From Phoebastria nigripes (lineage: Eukaryota > Chordata > Aves > Procellariiformes > Diomedeidae): a stretch of DNA of 64,000 nucleotides. Below are positions 1 through 17,700 of the stretch, piece after piece. The position numbers and the translations under genes are program-made. Below the pieces are notes generated by a model. It made no database searches, was not told the origin of the DNA, and saw only the letters and a program-made list of their open reading frames with translations. Where the stretch lies: contig JAYKAV010002442.1 in NCBI GenBank assembly GCA_035582835.1, positions 2,178,943 to 2,242,942 of the forward strand, in the 5' to 3' direction. Each line of letters starts with the position of its first letter. The first letter of the stretch is position 1.

Positions 1-4029
<4,029 letters not shown>

Positions 4030-7000
4030 TTATTGCTCTGGAGGGACAATTGCCAAGATCTATAAACTTAAGTTGAGCCTTCAGATCACCACACCTCTGT
4101 TTCTAAAGCAAAGGTGGAAGGAAAGGTGTTGAATTTAATCCTGCAAGACCTTGAAGGGACACAGCCCCTCTTGGACAAATTCAGTGCCTCCCAGGCTCAG
4201 ACATCATTTGTGTCATCACACTACGTTTTCACGTCAGTGAAAAATCATTTCAAGTTTGAAGTGACATGCATGCCAAAGAGAGCAAGGGGTTTGATTTGCT
4301 CCCAGAAAAGCTCTGGGTGGCATTTATTGCTATGCAGGGTCATCATTTCCGCTATCACAAACCTGACTGTTCTGCAGATGTCCATAGATGCTTTATAGCC
4401 ATTGACAGCTGCGTGGAGAGTGCACCAAGAAGACAGTGGATGAATGAGGCACTGGTTTATTTTTAGTGATACTGTACAGTCTGTGGCACTGCAAGTAAGT
4501 TGAACCAAAGAGCAGATGGTAGTCTCAGGCCTAAATGAGTATCCAGGGGGGAAGACAATTTAGAAGAGACAGTCCTAAATTTTCATGTCACAGATCAAGG
4601 AGCGAGATAATCAGTGGGTGATATACTGGAAAATTCCTGCGTGCCAGAGGCTTGGATGTTTCTTTTCATTGCTTGGCTATTTTGCTGGTAATATACAGCA
4701 ATCATAAGTTTGAAGCTGTTTTATTAAAACCTGTGAGCTTTGCTGGTTAAAGGGCTATTTTCCTGTATTCTTTAAAAAACTGAGGTCTATCCTCCGCATC
4801 CTGGGTTTTTCTATACTCGATGTGCATCGGCATATCAAAAGTAGTTATGTTTTGCAGCTCAAAAGTTTGGATTGAGGCAGGCCATAAACAGTTTGCTCGG
4901 AAACCAGCACCTCTTACTATCTCATGCACACATACGGGTGTCCAGTCATTTTCCTGTGTGTACGACACACAGCTATTCCCAGCCAGACCTTCCAACAAAA
5001 ACACAACTACACGCCTGTCTATGAAAGCTAAGCAATAAGGAGGGATGGAGCCACACTGGGAACAAGTCTTTGGGAGCACCACCTTGCAGTGTGAGACCAG
5101 CTCTGCTACAGATTCCCAGCGTGCTCGAGGAACTGGAAACGAGCCAGCAGCAAACATCTTTTGGGTTAATAACAATGGAAAGGGAGAGCTCCCTGCCGGC
5201 TGTGTACACAGAAGGACCAGGGAGCAGTGCTTTGTCGCTGCATCTTTAAACATCCACGGGAGCACTGCCAGTCACACTGGGAAGGGTCTGAACAGGCCAT
5301 TCCTTGCTTACGCCGGCTGGGGAACAGGAATTATGCCCTCCACACAGAGGATGAACACTAGGCCAGAGGCCCTGAATATAAGCCTGGAATGTATTTATTG
5401 AGGGCAAGCAAGCTCAGCAGGGAATGATAAGTGTGTGCCTGCCCATCCTCAGCAGGAGAATGACATTTTGGAGGCAAATGAGGGGGGGACAAAGGAAGTA
5501 GGATGAGGAATAATTACCACCAAGGACCACTCGGAACAGAATAGTGCTATTGGGTTACACATAAGCAGCATGCCCAGCATATCCTTCATCCAACAAAAGC
5601 AGCATTACCAGCCCCTCTTGTCATCACCTGCTTAAGTCAACTGCCGAACGGATACTATTAAAGCTTTAATCCATTACACATTTATGTTATGCCTGAGAAA
5701 TTTATACCACAAGAAGCACTGAGCCCAGCAAGGGTCAAACCTGGGAGTTTTACACACTCCACTGATTATATTCACATACTCAGAAGAAACCATTTAGCTG
5801 AAGAAATTAATACGAAGTGGGCAGCAGCCAATCCCCAGCACAACTGGGCCAGGGTGGCTCCCAGACCCTGGGAAAAAGACTCCATCGGTGGCTGTGATTC
5901 TTCCAGTAAACGACCTCCATCTTCCCCCAGGAGTGGCACCATCTTGTTTTCTCTGTGTCTCCTTTTTCTCCATTTCAGATGCCAGATGTCTGGTGAACAG
6001 AACTGAATCCCTGCATGTTGGCTTTGCAAGATCTTCCATATAAGAGTACAGCGATGATTTCTAGGGCTTGTTAAATGGACCTATCAAGGGACAGTGATTT
6101 ATCCCGTTTTGCTAGATTGAAGGGAAAGGCATTTACAGGCTGTCTGCCCACTAGGACAGGGTGTTGCAGGCAGCTGGCAGCATGAACAACAAATATTCAG
6201 AGTCCTTCTACTCAAAACATGAGCCTGACCTGAGGCAACACATGGGGACGATATGCTATTCAGGATATCAGTTCTGTAGTGTGTGCTCTCAGATTTCTCA
6301 CTCAGAACCAGTATCAGGCGTGCAGAATGCCTGCCGGGACTTGCATGCATACACCAGCTGACTGCGGCTCCTCCCGGGCCAGCTGGGGCCCCAGAGCCCT
6401 GCCTTACGTGCTAGCATCCGAAGCCAGCTCTGGGCTTAGCATCCATAGGGTCTTCTCTATGCATCAAACTTTGCAAACTTCTCAAGTCTCCCACCTGAGG
6501 GCATGCAAGGACACAGGCTAACGTAAAGCACTTTGGCACTGTACCCAAAGTCTTCTGCGGACCCACAGTCTCACTCATGCAGTGTGCAATCTATAGAGAT
6601 GATTTCCACCTCTTGCTCCCTCAGTGTTACTCCTCCCTCTCATGAATTTGCAACAGTGCCAACTCTCCCAATGNGCAACCCAATTTTCCAGACACAGCCA
6701 ATCAACCTCACCTCTGATCTGCCTCGCAGCTGTGCCTGGCATGCAGGCTCCAGCAGCAGGACCAGAGGGAGAGGGAGGTTTGCAAGCTTGCAGGAATCTA
6801 CCCCAAAAGAGAAGCGCGAGGAGGCACACATGTCCTTGGTGGCAGTTAGTGTTGCAGCTCTGCTCCAGCACGTCACCCCCTCATCACAGGACCTGTCTAG
6901 CCAGAGGCATCTCCCTTTCCATGACCCATGTGGGACTATCTCATGCATCAGGAAATGAAATACTTGCAAGGACTGCTACGGATACACAGCCTGATTTCAA

Positions 7001-7984
7001 TGAACTTTGTAAAGCAGGGCCTAGGCAGGATAGGATGATGGAGGATGCAAGTCTCTCAGATGTTGGAGGGGGCAGCTGTCTTTCACAGACAAGGTTTTCA
7101 GTGTTAAGGCAGGAATCTTGTAAGGTTTAAGGTTAGAAATGTGTTTCTAGTAAAGTAAGAAGAAACTTTTTTCATGGCGCACTTCGTCTCTCAGCTGAAT
7201 CTGCTGGCAAGTTCCCCAAGAGGAGATGGTTAAAACAAACCCACTGCAAAAGCAGGCTGAGAACAGGAACTGGCTCCCTAAAGGTCACTCCACAGTCATG
7301 AGATGTTAATAATTTTCAGTCGCTGCAAACAGTCTGGATGCAGAGTGGTGGTCTACAGCTGAATGCCAACCCCTGGACTTGACAGAGAGCGTCTCCCTAA
7401 GCCCTTTTGCCCTGCAAAGTCCAAAACATTCTCTCTAATATTTTCTTATGGATCAGTTCAAAATTTTGTTTCCCAGTGCATCTGATCTAAATCTCTAGAG
7501 AAATGGACCACTTAATATGTAAGACTGGTTGCAATCCCAATCTGCAGTAGACTGTCTTACAGTTCTTGGTTGCAGGGTTTACTCAGCTAAATTTCCCTGG
7601 CAGAAGTAAATGTTGCAAGTAATTTTTCTGAAGTTTTTATTTGTGAACATTATTTTGTGGCTCCAACTGCTTTCTGCAAGATATTGAACTAATTCCAGTT
7701 TGGCTGAGTATTCCCTTTTAAATGCAACATCTGCTTTGTGCATCAGTTGAAAAATAGTTATTTGGGTGCAGGGTAGAATTCACCTCTCTACCATGGTCCG
7801 AGAACCATTTAAATTCTGTTTTATAAAGGACGAACATCAGCCCACCCCCAAAGGAGATTTTACTTACAGACACGTGCCTCACACACGGGAGTATTTGTCT
7901 CTATGGACCGATCGTCTGAGTTTTCCATTGCAGATCTCACCCCACTGGCACAGAGTCCCACAGCCCATGTAAACACATGCATAA

Positions 7985-8072
7985 TTTCCAGCATCTGAAT
8001 AGCTCCATTAAAGTCCACTGGGCTTAAGGGCATTCACACACATTTAAGTACATTGTTGGATCAGGGCCTAAA
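7985..8072. repeat. Ancient sauropsid-type interspersed repeat fragment
   Basis: The run around AGTCCACTGGGCTTAAG and the end GGATCAGGGCC match from memory a common old repeat of bird, crocodile and turtle genomes, built from inverted motifs of the type CATTGAAGTCAATG and GCTTAAGTGC. I do not recall a family name. The copy is diverged and both boundaries are approximate. Confidence 0.4.
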
Positions 8073-8314
8073 CTTACTCATGTCTTTTATTTATAAATGT
8101 TACCCTGGTCTGTAAAAGTGACATGTTTCTCTTAACAGGCTGTGATACCAGATACGCTCAGCTCATAGGTAAACATACCTAAGTGCTCTACCACTGAACC
8201 TAGCAATGGAGTGGGAGGAGTGTGGAGTTAGCATAGCTTGAAGCAAACTTTCTACCTTGCTGACCCTGGGCTGCACTGCAAGTTTCAATGTGAGGCTTGA
8301 TTTCAGTGTCATTA

Positions 8315-8360
8315 TTCATGCTTAGGGTTAAGCACATGCTTAACTACCCTGCTAGGTCAC
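8315..8360. repeat. Ancient palindromic repeat fragment with perfect 18-nt palindrome
   Basis: Positions 8327-8344 read GTTAAGCACATGCTTAAC, a perfect inverted repeat of 8-nt arms around a 2-nt centre. The same AAGCACATGCTTAA core occurs in the old palindromic repeat class also seen at 7985-8072 and 23770-23990. It is probably a relic of a short non-autonomous element; family not assigned. Confidence 0.4.
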
Positions 8361-8532
8361 AGTCTTAGTGTTGCTTTAGTCGTTTAATACTGTTTACACA
8401 GAGATATCTGGGATCTAGTCTTGAAGCCTGAGAAGTTCAGTTCATTTCTGCTCAGTTCCTCTCTGAACTGAACTGGAAAATGTCATTCTGCAGAGATGTT
8501 CAGACCCGCCACATTCTGTCCTCTCCATCATA

Positions 8533-9600
8533 GAGGGCACTGGATCACAGGATAATCCAGGTTGGAAGGGACCTAAGGAGGTCTCTAGTCCAAACTTTCA
8601 CTCAAAGCAGGGACAGACATGAGGTCAGACGAGGCCTCCAGTGATGGGAGAATTGTACGACCTCGCTGGGGAACCTGTTCCAATGCCTGACTGTCCTCAC
8701 GGGGAAGGAGTTTTTCCTTATAGCCAGTCTGAACTTCTTTTGTTTCCATTTATGGCCACTGTCTCTTGTCCTCCTGCCTCACACCACTGTGCAGAGCTCA
8801 GCTCCATCTTCTTCATGATCTTCTTGTAGGTACTGGCAGGCTGATATTTGGTCTCCCTGAGGCTGTCTCTTCTGGCTGAACATGCCCCATTCCCTTAGCC
8901 TCTCCTTATAGGGCATGTGCTCCAGTTCCCTGACCTCCTTGGAGGTCATCCAACTCACTCCATGTCATGTCCTGCATTGAGAGTTCAAGACTCCATGCAT
9001 ATGGTCTAATGACTGCTGCATAAAAGGGGATAATCACTTTCCTCGATCAACTAGCTATGCTTTTGTTAATACAGCCCAGGATACTGTTGGCCGCCTTTGC
9101 TGCCAGGAGACACTGCTGGTTCATGTTCAGTTGCTGTCTACCAAAATCCTATCAGCAGGGCTGCCCCCGGCCAGCCACTGCCCAGCCCGTGGTGTTGTTG
9201 CCAAAGGTTCTTCCTTTGCAGGTACAGGACTTGGCATTTGCCTTTGAATTTCAGTGAATTTGAATTTCACTAGGTTCCCACTGTCTCTTTTCTCCAGCCT
9301 ATTTAGGTGCCTCTGGAAGGCAGTCCTGACCTAGAACTTGTGGACAGTTCCTGCCAGTTGGCCGCAATCAGCAAATGTGATGAGCAAGCAGTCCTTCACC
9401 TCCTCCGGGTTACTGATAAAGATGTTAAATAGTATAGGTCCCAGGACAGACCCTTGCAGTACTCCACTGACCTCGAGATCTGACCACGACTTTCTGAGCC
9501 CAATCACCCAACCACTTTTTACCCATCTGATTTTCCACCCATCCAGACCATGACATCCTAGCATGCTGTGAAGTTTCTTGGATGTGTATTCACAGCGCAT
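8533..9600 (-). mobile_element. CR1 LINE fragment, 3' end plus part of reverse transcriptase
   Basis: CR1 non-LTR retrotransposon piece inserted on the minus strand, about 1.07 kb and 5'-truncated. The 3' end is at the low coordinate, where the plus strand shows the GGTTGGAAGGGACC signature near 8562. On the minus strand, 9331-9600 still translates with GSVLGPILFNIFISN followed by a degraded FAD motif; in intact CR1 this region is GSVLGP...FNIFIND...FADD, the reverse-transcriptase catalytic region. Stops and frameshifts and loss of the catalytic FADD show it is dead. Lack of the terminal octamer repeats suggests an older subfamily than the tail at 24272. Confidence 0.85.
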
Positions 9601-10235
9601 GAGCTATCCCACAGTACCTGTCCTTATGCACACTTTTACTTCACAACAATAACCATGGAGTAACAGACGTACTGTATGTTCACATGAAGGCTGGACTCAC
9701 AGTACCTTTTCGATGGAGTCAAACTAATTTGGATAGGCTGGCAATAAGCTTGTAAGCTCTTTAGTGTCATTTTAATGATTCAGGTAATGAAAAGCCTTGC
9801 AGAGGGGATCTTTAGGCTGATGGGAACATTTTACAAAGCTTGTTGGCTGGGAATGGAAATTCAAATAAAATTCAGACAAGAAATAAAATACAGTTTTACA
9901 AGAGTGAAGCGATTAGGCCTGGAAACAGCTTAATGATGGACTGACGGATTCGCAGTCATTTGCAGCCCTNAAACCAAGGTATTTTTGTCTTCATAAATAT
10001 ACACTGTGACCCAGTCGTAAGTTACAAGCACAATGCAGGAACTTTTACATGAAATTCTAAGCTAGATGTTCGTAATGGTACCTTCTAGCCTTAAAATGAT
10101 CTATTAGTACTCACACTAACAGTTAACACTGTAGGAAATCCTGCTCAGTTTCTAATATGTTGTGTTTATTTTCAAAACAAATGAAAGAATAACATTTTNA
10201 TAGACTTCTTGAGATTCCATCGACCTATAATTGAC

Positions 10236-10275
10236 TTTCCTTCCTTTCCATCTTTCCTTCCTTTCCATCATTCAC
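10236..10275. repeat. Short TTCC/TTTCC pyrimidine repeat
   Basis: Imperfect tandem copies of TTCC and TTTCCATC, purely pyrimidine on the plus strand apart from a few A residues. Low-complexity tract inside NTMT2 intron 1. Confidence 0.5.
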
Positions 10276-11383
10276 AGCTACCTACCACTAGAGATAGGAG
10301 TATTTCTCTTCCATGTTTCATTTTAAATAGCTGCAGATATTGCTGCATTTGAAAAGCCACATCAGAATACTAAGATAACCCGGAAATGCTTTTTCTCTTT
10401 ACAGGACTCATGAATTCTACCATCTTTAGCAGAGTTCTCACTGGGGTCTGTATAGTTTCACACAATCAGGTAAGATAATCCACTCGCCTAAATGGATCAT
10501 TCAATTAGGAAGGAGCCCTCAAGAATTCACTGTGAAGAGTAGTTTAACAGCTTGCGCAGACACATCCTTTCCATCTTAAATTTCTACAGTTCTAACATTG
10601 AGTGNAGACTGAATAATTCTGCGTAAAAAGTGACATGCTAACATAATACAGACTCAAGTCAAACCTCCTTTTTAGCGATATTGTCCTGGGGAAATTTTGT
10701 TTCTTATTCAGGGTCAAATTTTCGTAAGAAATGAACATTCATTTTCTGCATCTAAAAAAAAAAGTCTTGGCATCCTGTACCAGAGGCTTTCACTGAAATT
10801 TGGCTACAAACAAACATTTTGGAAGCATTTTCCTCCCAGATAACAAACAGTAGGTTAGACAGCCTGCTGCAGAGATTGGGATTACAAAGACTCTTGAAAA
10901 AAAATTTAAAAATCATTACCTTTCAAGCACTTGTCCAAAACAATACAAATGACATGGCTAAGGACACACTGAATGACAACAAAACAGGTATCAGGCAACA
11001 GAAAGTAAAGCCTGTCAGCTCTGCTAGTTTTGCATTTGTCCTTCCGAGTTCCAAACAGGTCAATGCATGTTTTACTTAAACAGTGACAAAAAAAAAAGAA
11101 ACATCAGCCAGAAACCAAACTTTCTTTCACTCTTGTGGTCTTTCCCTTGCCCCCCTCTAACAATCTCTGGAGTATTTAGGTAAAACAACAGGGTACTGAA
11201 TTAGAGGGNGCTGAGAGAGAGAGTACCGAATGGTTTAGCTAGCACTGTAGTCTCTCTAGCCGGGCTTCTCAAAACTACTGCTTATTGTCATTAATGTGTC
11301 TGCACTCTACCATCTAACACAATACGTCTTTCCGGAGCACGGTCACACACGCACACAGACTCTCCTGCCCACCAGCTACTCAC

Positions 11384-11537
11384 CAAGGGGAAGCTTTTCC
11401 AGCAGATAAAGGTAACTCTGAAAGAAGTCATTTCGGATCGCCTTATGCAAGATGAAGGACATACTGTGCCGACAGAGTTCTTCGTCTGTCTTGTGCCAGC
11501 GCGACTTAAAGGCCAAATGTGCTGCTTTATACGCCAT
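11384..11537 (-). CDS. NTMT2: NTMT2 coding exon 1 (start of N-terminal methyltransferase 2)
   Basis: Encodes residues 1-51 of NTMT2 on the minus strand: start MAYKAAHLAFKSRWHKTDEE, then a run including CRHSMSFILHKAIRNDFFQS. I recognise it from mammalian NTMT2, with a few substitutions. The ATG at 11537-11535 is chosen because it aligns with the known N-terminus and has A at -3 and G at +4. An in-frame ATG lies 30 codons upstream (11627) in a weak context. The exon ends at 11384 with a GTGAGT donor, leaving one base that joins TG of exon 2 to give Val52. This N-terminal extension is what distinguishes NTMT2 from the shorter NTMT1. The gene faces away from KIFAP3. Confidence 0.93.
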
Positions 11538-11639
11538 GATGAAGAGGTTTTTTGCAAGGGTGGACAGTTGCTGTGGCTGGTGCTCTCTGGAGGACCTGTC
11601 CTTCCGAGGAGGCAGAGGCAGCGTCATTTAAATTGTGGC

Positions 11640-11705
11640 CATGTGCTGTCATTCTATATCGGGGTGTGTGTCTAGAGCAGTGCAGGGGGCGGAGGCGGGC
11701 GAGAG
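11640..11705 (-). promoter_or_regulatory. Candidate NTMT2 proximal promoter with GC boxes
   Basis: About 150 bases upstream of the NTMT2 start codon the plus strand has GGGGGCGG (11685-11692) and GCGGGCG, i.e. GC boxes of Sp/KLF type, in otherwise AT-richer DNA. There is no CpG island of the KIFAP3 kind and no clear TATA box, only a TATAGAA-like run near 11654. The position relative to the first coding exon is the main argument; the transcription start is not known. Confidence 0.3.
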
Positions 11706-14700
11706 GGGAGTGAGAAATGCTGGCTGTTGGCACTGGCTCAGAGTAATCTCTGGAGTGTCGCCCTCTGAAACAAGCAGGTGCTGGAAAGTGATAAAAAACT
11801 CAACCAGGAAATTGCTTAGCCAGGGTAAAAGTATATCTACTCCAAAAAAGAGTGGCTTTAATTCAATTACACTTTTCCTAATCTATTCAGCCCTGACTTC
11901 AAAGGAACTCTCATATTATCCAGGATCTCCCATCTCCCTCTTTTATACCTCACAGGGTGATTTTGTTTCTCTGTCTCTCCCTCGCTATTTGTTTTTCAGT
12001 CCGGGGCACCCAAGAGGAAGCCAGGAGACANAATATGGACATGCCTCTACACAAACTGTGTGTCCTAATAAACTGTGATTATAGCAAGCAAAGAGAAAGC
12101 AACAGATTCAACTTCATGCTTTGCCACTGCTTATGGCAGGGCAAGCCACACTCTATGCACTACAATCTGCCCAGGTTCATTTAATCTATTTAAATGGTAC
12201 AGACTATCTCATCAGCAGAGGCTAGCTGGAAGAAATTGCTGTCTGGGAACACAGGAACGGTAAAGCCAGGGAAGGGTAAGAGCTTTTTGCTTTAGCTAAC
12301 AAAATACACAAAGAACAAAAGGAGATAAACTGCCCATTAACAAACTTAGACAAATACATTGGCTGGAAAAGAGAAGGAGGTTCGGGCCACTACAGCAAGC
12401 AAAATTCTAGAAGAGGTGGAGTAGGGTGAGAAGCTGAAGTGCTTCTAGGATGGAGAATGCTAAGCTGCTGAAGGGGGCTGTATATCATAAGCATGTCCCA
12501 TCCCAGAGGAGGATCAGGCCCTCAAGGGACAAGAAGAGACAGGTACTGCTTCAAAACCTTGTTTGCCCCTTGGTAGTTCAGGCACTCGGTGTGGTACAGC
12601 TTCAATCCTCCTGAGTTGCAAAGGTACCCAGCAAGGGGGTGGGGGCTTTGTACAGACTGCACTGATCTCCACACATTGTGCCCATGAGGGTTTCCCCTTT
12701 TCAAGTTGTTTATTCCAGCTGTCTGCAGTGTAAGCACACTACAACGCAGCAACACATGATCAGAAAGTGGGATGTTTTCAATACAAAAGGGCTGCCATAT
12801 GTCCTGAGCAGTACTGCAACTCCTGACAAACATCTGATCAANCTTTTGAGAGCAGAACAAAGACAACCTAGCCTCCACCAAGGAAAATCACTAGTAATTC
12901 GGCTACAGATGATGCTAAGCAGCATTTAGCAACGCATCAGTTAAAGCGTATTTTCCAACATGACTCGCTTCCTTGGAGCAGTCAATCTCTGTATCTCTGC
13001 TTTGATATTACTTATTAAAAGTATTTAGGGGCAAAACCATCCCTGGGTATTACTGCCTGCCTTGTTACCCCAACTACCATCCTGTACTACTCATTCTCAC
13101 CTAACTGCATTGGCATGCTGCTCCCCAAGCTGTTCTGTTCCAGTCTACATGATTGTGCAAACGTGTTGGTGAACAGATCAGTGAATAAACCTTATTCAGA
13201 AAAATATACATGTTTTTCTTTCAAGTGGGATCAGTTCCCCAATCCAGCCAGCAGCTGACACAAGGGAATTTGTCATGTGCTACAATACGGGGCCTGGAAC
13301 AGCCACCTGGGATGGCAGTGTGGAAGAGGTAGCCATACAGCCACAATACACAGCGGCCTTACCAATAATGCAGATCTCCTCCCTGTATCCTGTCAGAGAG
13401 GTGTGCTGGAGGTGGTTCCATGACAGCCAAAGGTAATCTAAGTACTGGAAGATACGTTTCTATGCTCCCACCCCTCCCTGCTCACGCATTCCCACTCTTG
13501 GGTTCTCTGCTGAGCCATTTCAGCTTGCTGCATCAGTTGGCTTTTTCTGTGTGGTCAGCACCGTGAACCAGCTTAGTGCAAAGCTTACAATTGCCAGAAA
13601 AGTGCAAGAAGGGAGGCAGAAGTGTGCAGTCGAGGATGGGTTGGGGAGAGTGGGATCATGGCAGTGGTTAGATCAGCTCTGATGCCACTGCACCAAAGTC
13701 TGAGCCCTTGCTTGAACAGAGGGTGATGTTCTTCACACAGCCTTAGAAATTTCAGCCATCCCTTGAAATAATTCTGNTTACGTATCTGTCAGAGAAGCAC
13801 CAAGCTCTCTCCAACTAATTTTAAATATCTGAGCCCAGACACAATCCTGGTGTATCTCCTGGTTTTCTCACAAATCTGGCCCTTTCCCTTTGCTTATCTA
13901 TTTTCAGCCACTCACCAGTTAGTGCGCCAGGAACGGATGCGTCAAGACAGCATGTTAATGCTTGGGAAAGACGTTGCACAAGCTCACTTTGTCACCGACA
14001 AAAGACACCCCTAGGAACTCAGAGCCCACCTGTTCCACATTTGACACCACATTTCACATTTGTCATGGCTGTAGTTTTGGCAATGCCCATTGTGTAGCAA
14101 AGTGACCCCTCTGCTTAGAGACAGCAGTGACTCCAAGCATGAAACCTAAGCCCTGACGTGTCCTAGTGGAGTCAAACCCTGGGACAGCACTGTGGACGGT
14201 GCTCGGACTGCAGCCCTAGGGCTCCCCATCGCTTTGACACTCATGAGGTCCACAGGGGCCTGGGCTTTTACACTCGCTAGGAGGATGTGAAGTGCAAAGG
14301 CAGAAAAGGGCACTGTTTCTCTGGCCTTCTGTGCGCAAGTGGGGCTTAACTCTCTCTTTGGAGCAGCACATTTGGGTTCCCTGGTGCCTACAAAGTGCCC
14401 CAGCGACTGTGACTGCAGTGAAGCTCTCTCAATTTACACCCTCTGAGAATCTGGCCAATTACGACAGTGAATAGATACACAAGGGAAACAGGGCATATTT
14501 CAGTCACTCCCTATCATTTTAATGCCCTGCTGATGATCTTCTTATAACATACTCCTAGCCCACTTTCCTTAGGAAAAAAGATATGTGCAATCATGTTGTG
14601 TATGTCTCTGTCTATGACTTTTATTACCCTATCACCAAACAACATTTAAACCTATCTATATCTCAAACAAATCCCAGAACTACTTCAAAGCTTGCATCAA

Positions 14701-17700
14701 AACAGTAGATGGGGTAGAGAGACAGGCCTCATCCTGGTGTCACTCAGCAAAGTGAGTTTTGCTCTTCTGAGACACCGTAAAACCCATAAGGAGGGACGGG
14801 CACGGGTACATCTGCACCTCTCTTTCCAAGGTACCATTCTCAACCATCCAACACAAATGTGTCAGAAACAACAGTTCACAGGATTAGTTTTTCAGGCTGA
14901 ATGTTGGTTATAATTCTTTTTGATAAATTAGTGGTGGGTTTGACTCACAGTAGTCCCGCCCCACACAAAAAGAGTGAAGATCTACAGAAGGCTGCATAAA
15001 CACTAATTCTATTTATTCTATTTGCATGTGATCAAGACTAAGTCCCTGTCCAAACAGCTCTATCATCTAAGAGTTACTGTGAACACACACTCAGTCCTCA
15101 GATACCAGTGCAGCTAAGTAGGTGAATCACAACAGCATCAAGCCTTTTAAAGCACTTTCAAAGCACTTCCTATTGCTGTCAAAGGTTAGGCAGAAACATA
15201 GATTTGTGCCCAGAAGTGCCTGAGAAAGGCCACAGAAATAGCAGGTTTTTTCAAAAAGCAGATGCTATATTCTCTGCCTATTTGTCAACAGCAGCATCTT
15301 AATGTCTTCCGCTAAGAACAACTCATGACTGCTTCATGCTGTCTCCTAACCCCGTATTCTGAACAGAAGTAGTATTGTTCTACCCAGAAGCTGCAAACAA
15401 TTTAAGCACTATTATATACCCTACATCTCCATTAACAAGAAGTGTGGGGCTTGAGTATGGGCACAATGGCACCCATACTACTTGTAGGATCACTGCTGAA
15501 ATGTGAGTAGACCCACTTCTCAACTTTAGTTTCCTTTCCCAAATGGCCATTTGACTCTTTCTGAAGTTGAAGCCAGCTAGCCAGCTTTTTTGTTGGTAGT
15601 AGGGACACTGGAGAATCCAGACCTCTGGATAAACTGGAGCCCTACACTAAAAGAACAGTAGACACCGCCATAATGCATGACAGTCATTGCCTTGAACAGC
15701 TTCTGGTCTAAAGTAAGAATGTGTTTGTATTTATGTGGGTAAACACATAGTTCCTCTATGTGTCATCTTCTTCCTCCCTGTGAGATCAGGCAGTTCTAGG
15801 ACATCAGGTTTATCACAGATTAATATGAAGCATCAACTAGAGCGGCTTCTTGTTAAAATACCTGCAGCTGATCTCTGCCTGAGGGTAGCAGGTTTAAAAT
15901 AAGGTATCAGACAGCTTATGATGAGTCACTGCAAGATCCAAGGCAGGTCTGTTTGTTGGAGCATCAGGATATTTAAAGAGAAGTTGGACTTACTTTTATA
16001 TTAGTAGGTAACTACCTATCTCTGCAGATCTGAGCTGTACACGCTACTTCTGAAACACATCAGCTGCACAGAAGAGAAAAAGAAAAACATGTGCACTAGC
16101 TCCACATATCATGCAGGTCACGAAGGGTCAGTTTTGCCTTTAAATTACTGTGTTCTGCTTACAAAACACCTGGTATGCAATCTGATTTCCACACGGACAA
16201 GCCATCAGGATTGCTGTAAGATGTCTCTTTATCTTAAAAAGGCCTCTATATTAATTCTTCTCCCTCACGCTCACGCCTGGCATATGCTGTCAGGAATAGA
16301 TGTGGTTAAAGCAAGTAATTTTTGTTTTATCTTTGACAACAAGTTTTTAAAAGTTCCTGAAAACCACAGGATCATGTTGATAGAAGAGGCACAGGCAGAG
16401 AGCACACGTGCAGTTATGAGGGCAGTGAAGAACAGCTGCAGGTTGGATGGCAGGTGGTAACCTTTACAACTGACTTTGCTGCAGCCAGAAAATCAACTGC
16501 CTGTGTTGTTCAGACTGCAGCTTCGGTGGCTTATTCAGAGCAACAGTGTACGCCAGTGTCTGGGTGTCAAGCTGGGAAATAGTAATATGACAATGGATGC
16601 ACTAATTGTCTGACTTGTTGAAGTCCAGAACTCTTAGTCACAATCCTCACCCACCTAAATTCCGCTCATGGGTCCAATTAGACTCAGCAGTCTTCAGAAG
16701 TATTACTGTGAAAATAATTTGGTTTTGACTTGAGTGTGGAATTGAGAAAAAATAGTGTTTTGGGTTGACGAGAAACTGAAATATTTCTCTTTTCTCACCC
16801 AAAAAAAAATTTCTGTGTCAGGCCAAACAAAATGTTTTGTTTTGTTTGCAGGGTTATTTCCCTTCTTCCACTTCTTTATTTGTTTATTTGTAATTAAATT
16901 TAGGTAAATTTAGTTTCAGCATATCATTTACAAGTGCAAACAATAATAATGTTGTTGTCACCAGTAGACTAGTCAGTCTTGCAAAATCACTCTGTGGCAA
17001 AAGGACCCAAGGAAATGCAGAGCAAAACAGGTCCTTGGGCAAAGAGCCAACTTTGGGATAGGACTCCTGATCTCTCATGAGAAACCCTCACTTTGAACCA
17101 CATTTCCAATGCAGAGTTCACTGCCTGTAGGTCAGGATGACTCACGCCCTTCAGGGCATATCCTGCACAATTCCTGTGCGCTTTCAGGGGTGCAGTCACA
17201 GCAGCAATCTGTTATCATTTATACAATTGGAATTTAGCAATCTGGAATTCCATCTAAAGCAACAAAACACAGCATGTGAGCCCTATGGGTAAATACATTA
17301 TAATTCATGTAAATGAAATTGGCCAGAGCTTTATCCCTATGGAGGGAATACACAGTTCTTTCCCTCTAATCCTTCTAGCGCTGGAGCCAACACTAAATTA
17401 CATATTTAAGGGAGTGAGTGAAGCCACTCTTAGGTAGGAGTGGGAGCCTGTCTCATCATGTCTNAAGCACGGCGACAGTCACAGCGGGACCCTGATTTGG
17501 AGATCCATAAACAGTATGCTAACGTAAATAGCGATATTTGGGGAGGACTCCTGCATGCTTTGGCCGTGAGGATTTTATTTGGTTCTGGTTAGGGACTCTC
17601 AGTAGTGCTGGGGCTGAAGGGAAGGAAGGGCAGGGTTCCTGATGAAACTGCAGCAGGGGCTGCTCTGTTGTTCTTGATAAGAAGCATGACAGCTCTGCCC

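Noticed and set aside
4747..5265. 172-codon minus-strand open frame in NTMT2 intron 1
   Set aside because: No recognisable domain, irregular composition with many Cys and Pro, and about one such frame is expected by chance in 64 kb at this GC content.
6533..7130. Overlapping 141- and 168-codon plus-strand frames
   Set aside because: Several frames are open on both strands in a GC-richer patch, none recognisable; typical composition artefact, and an ambiguous base lies inside.
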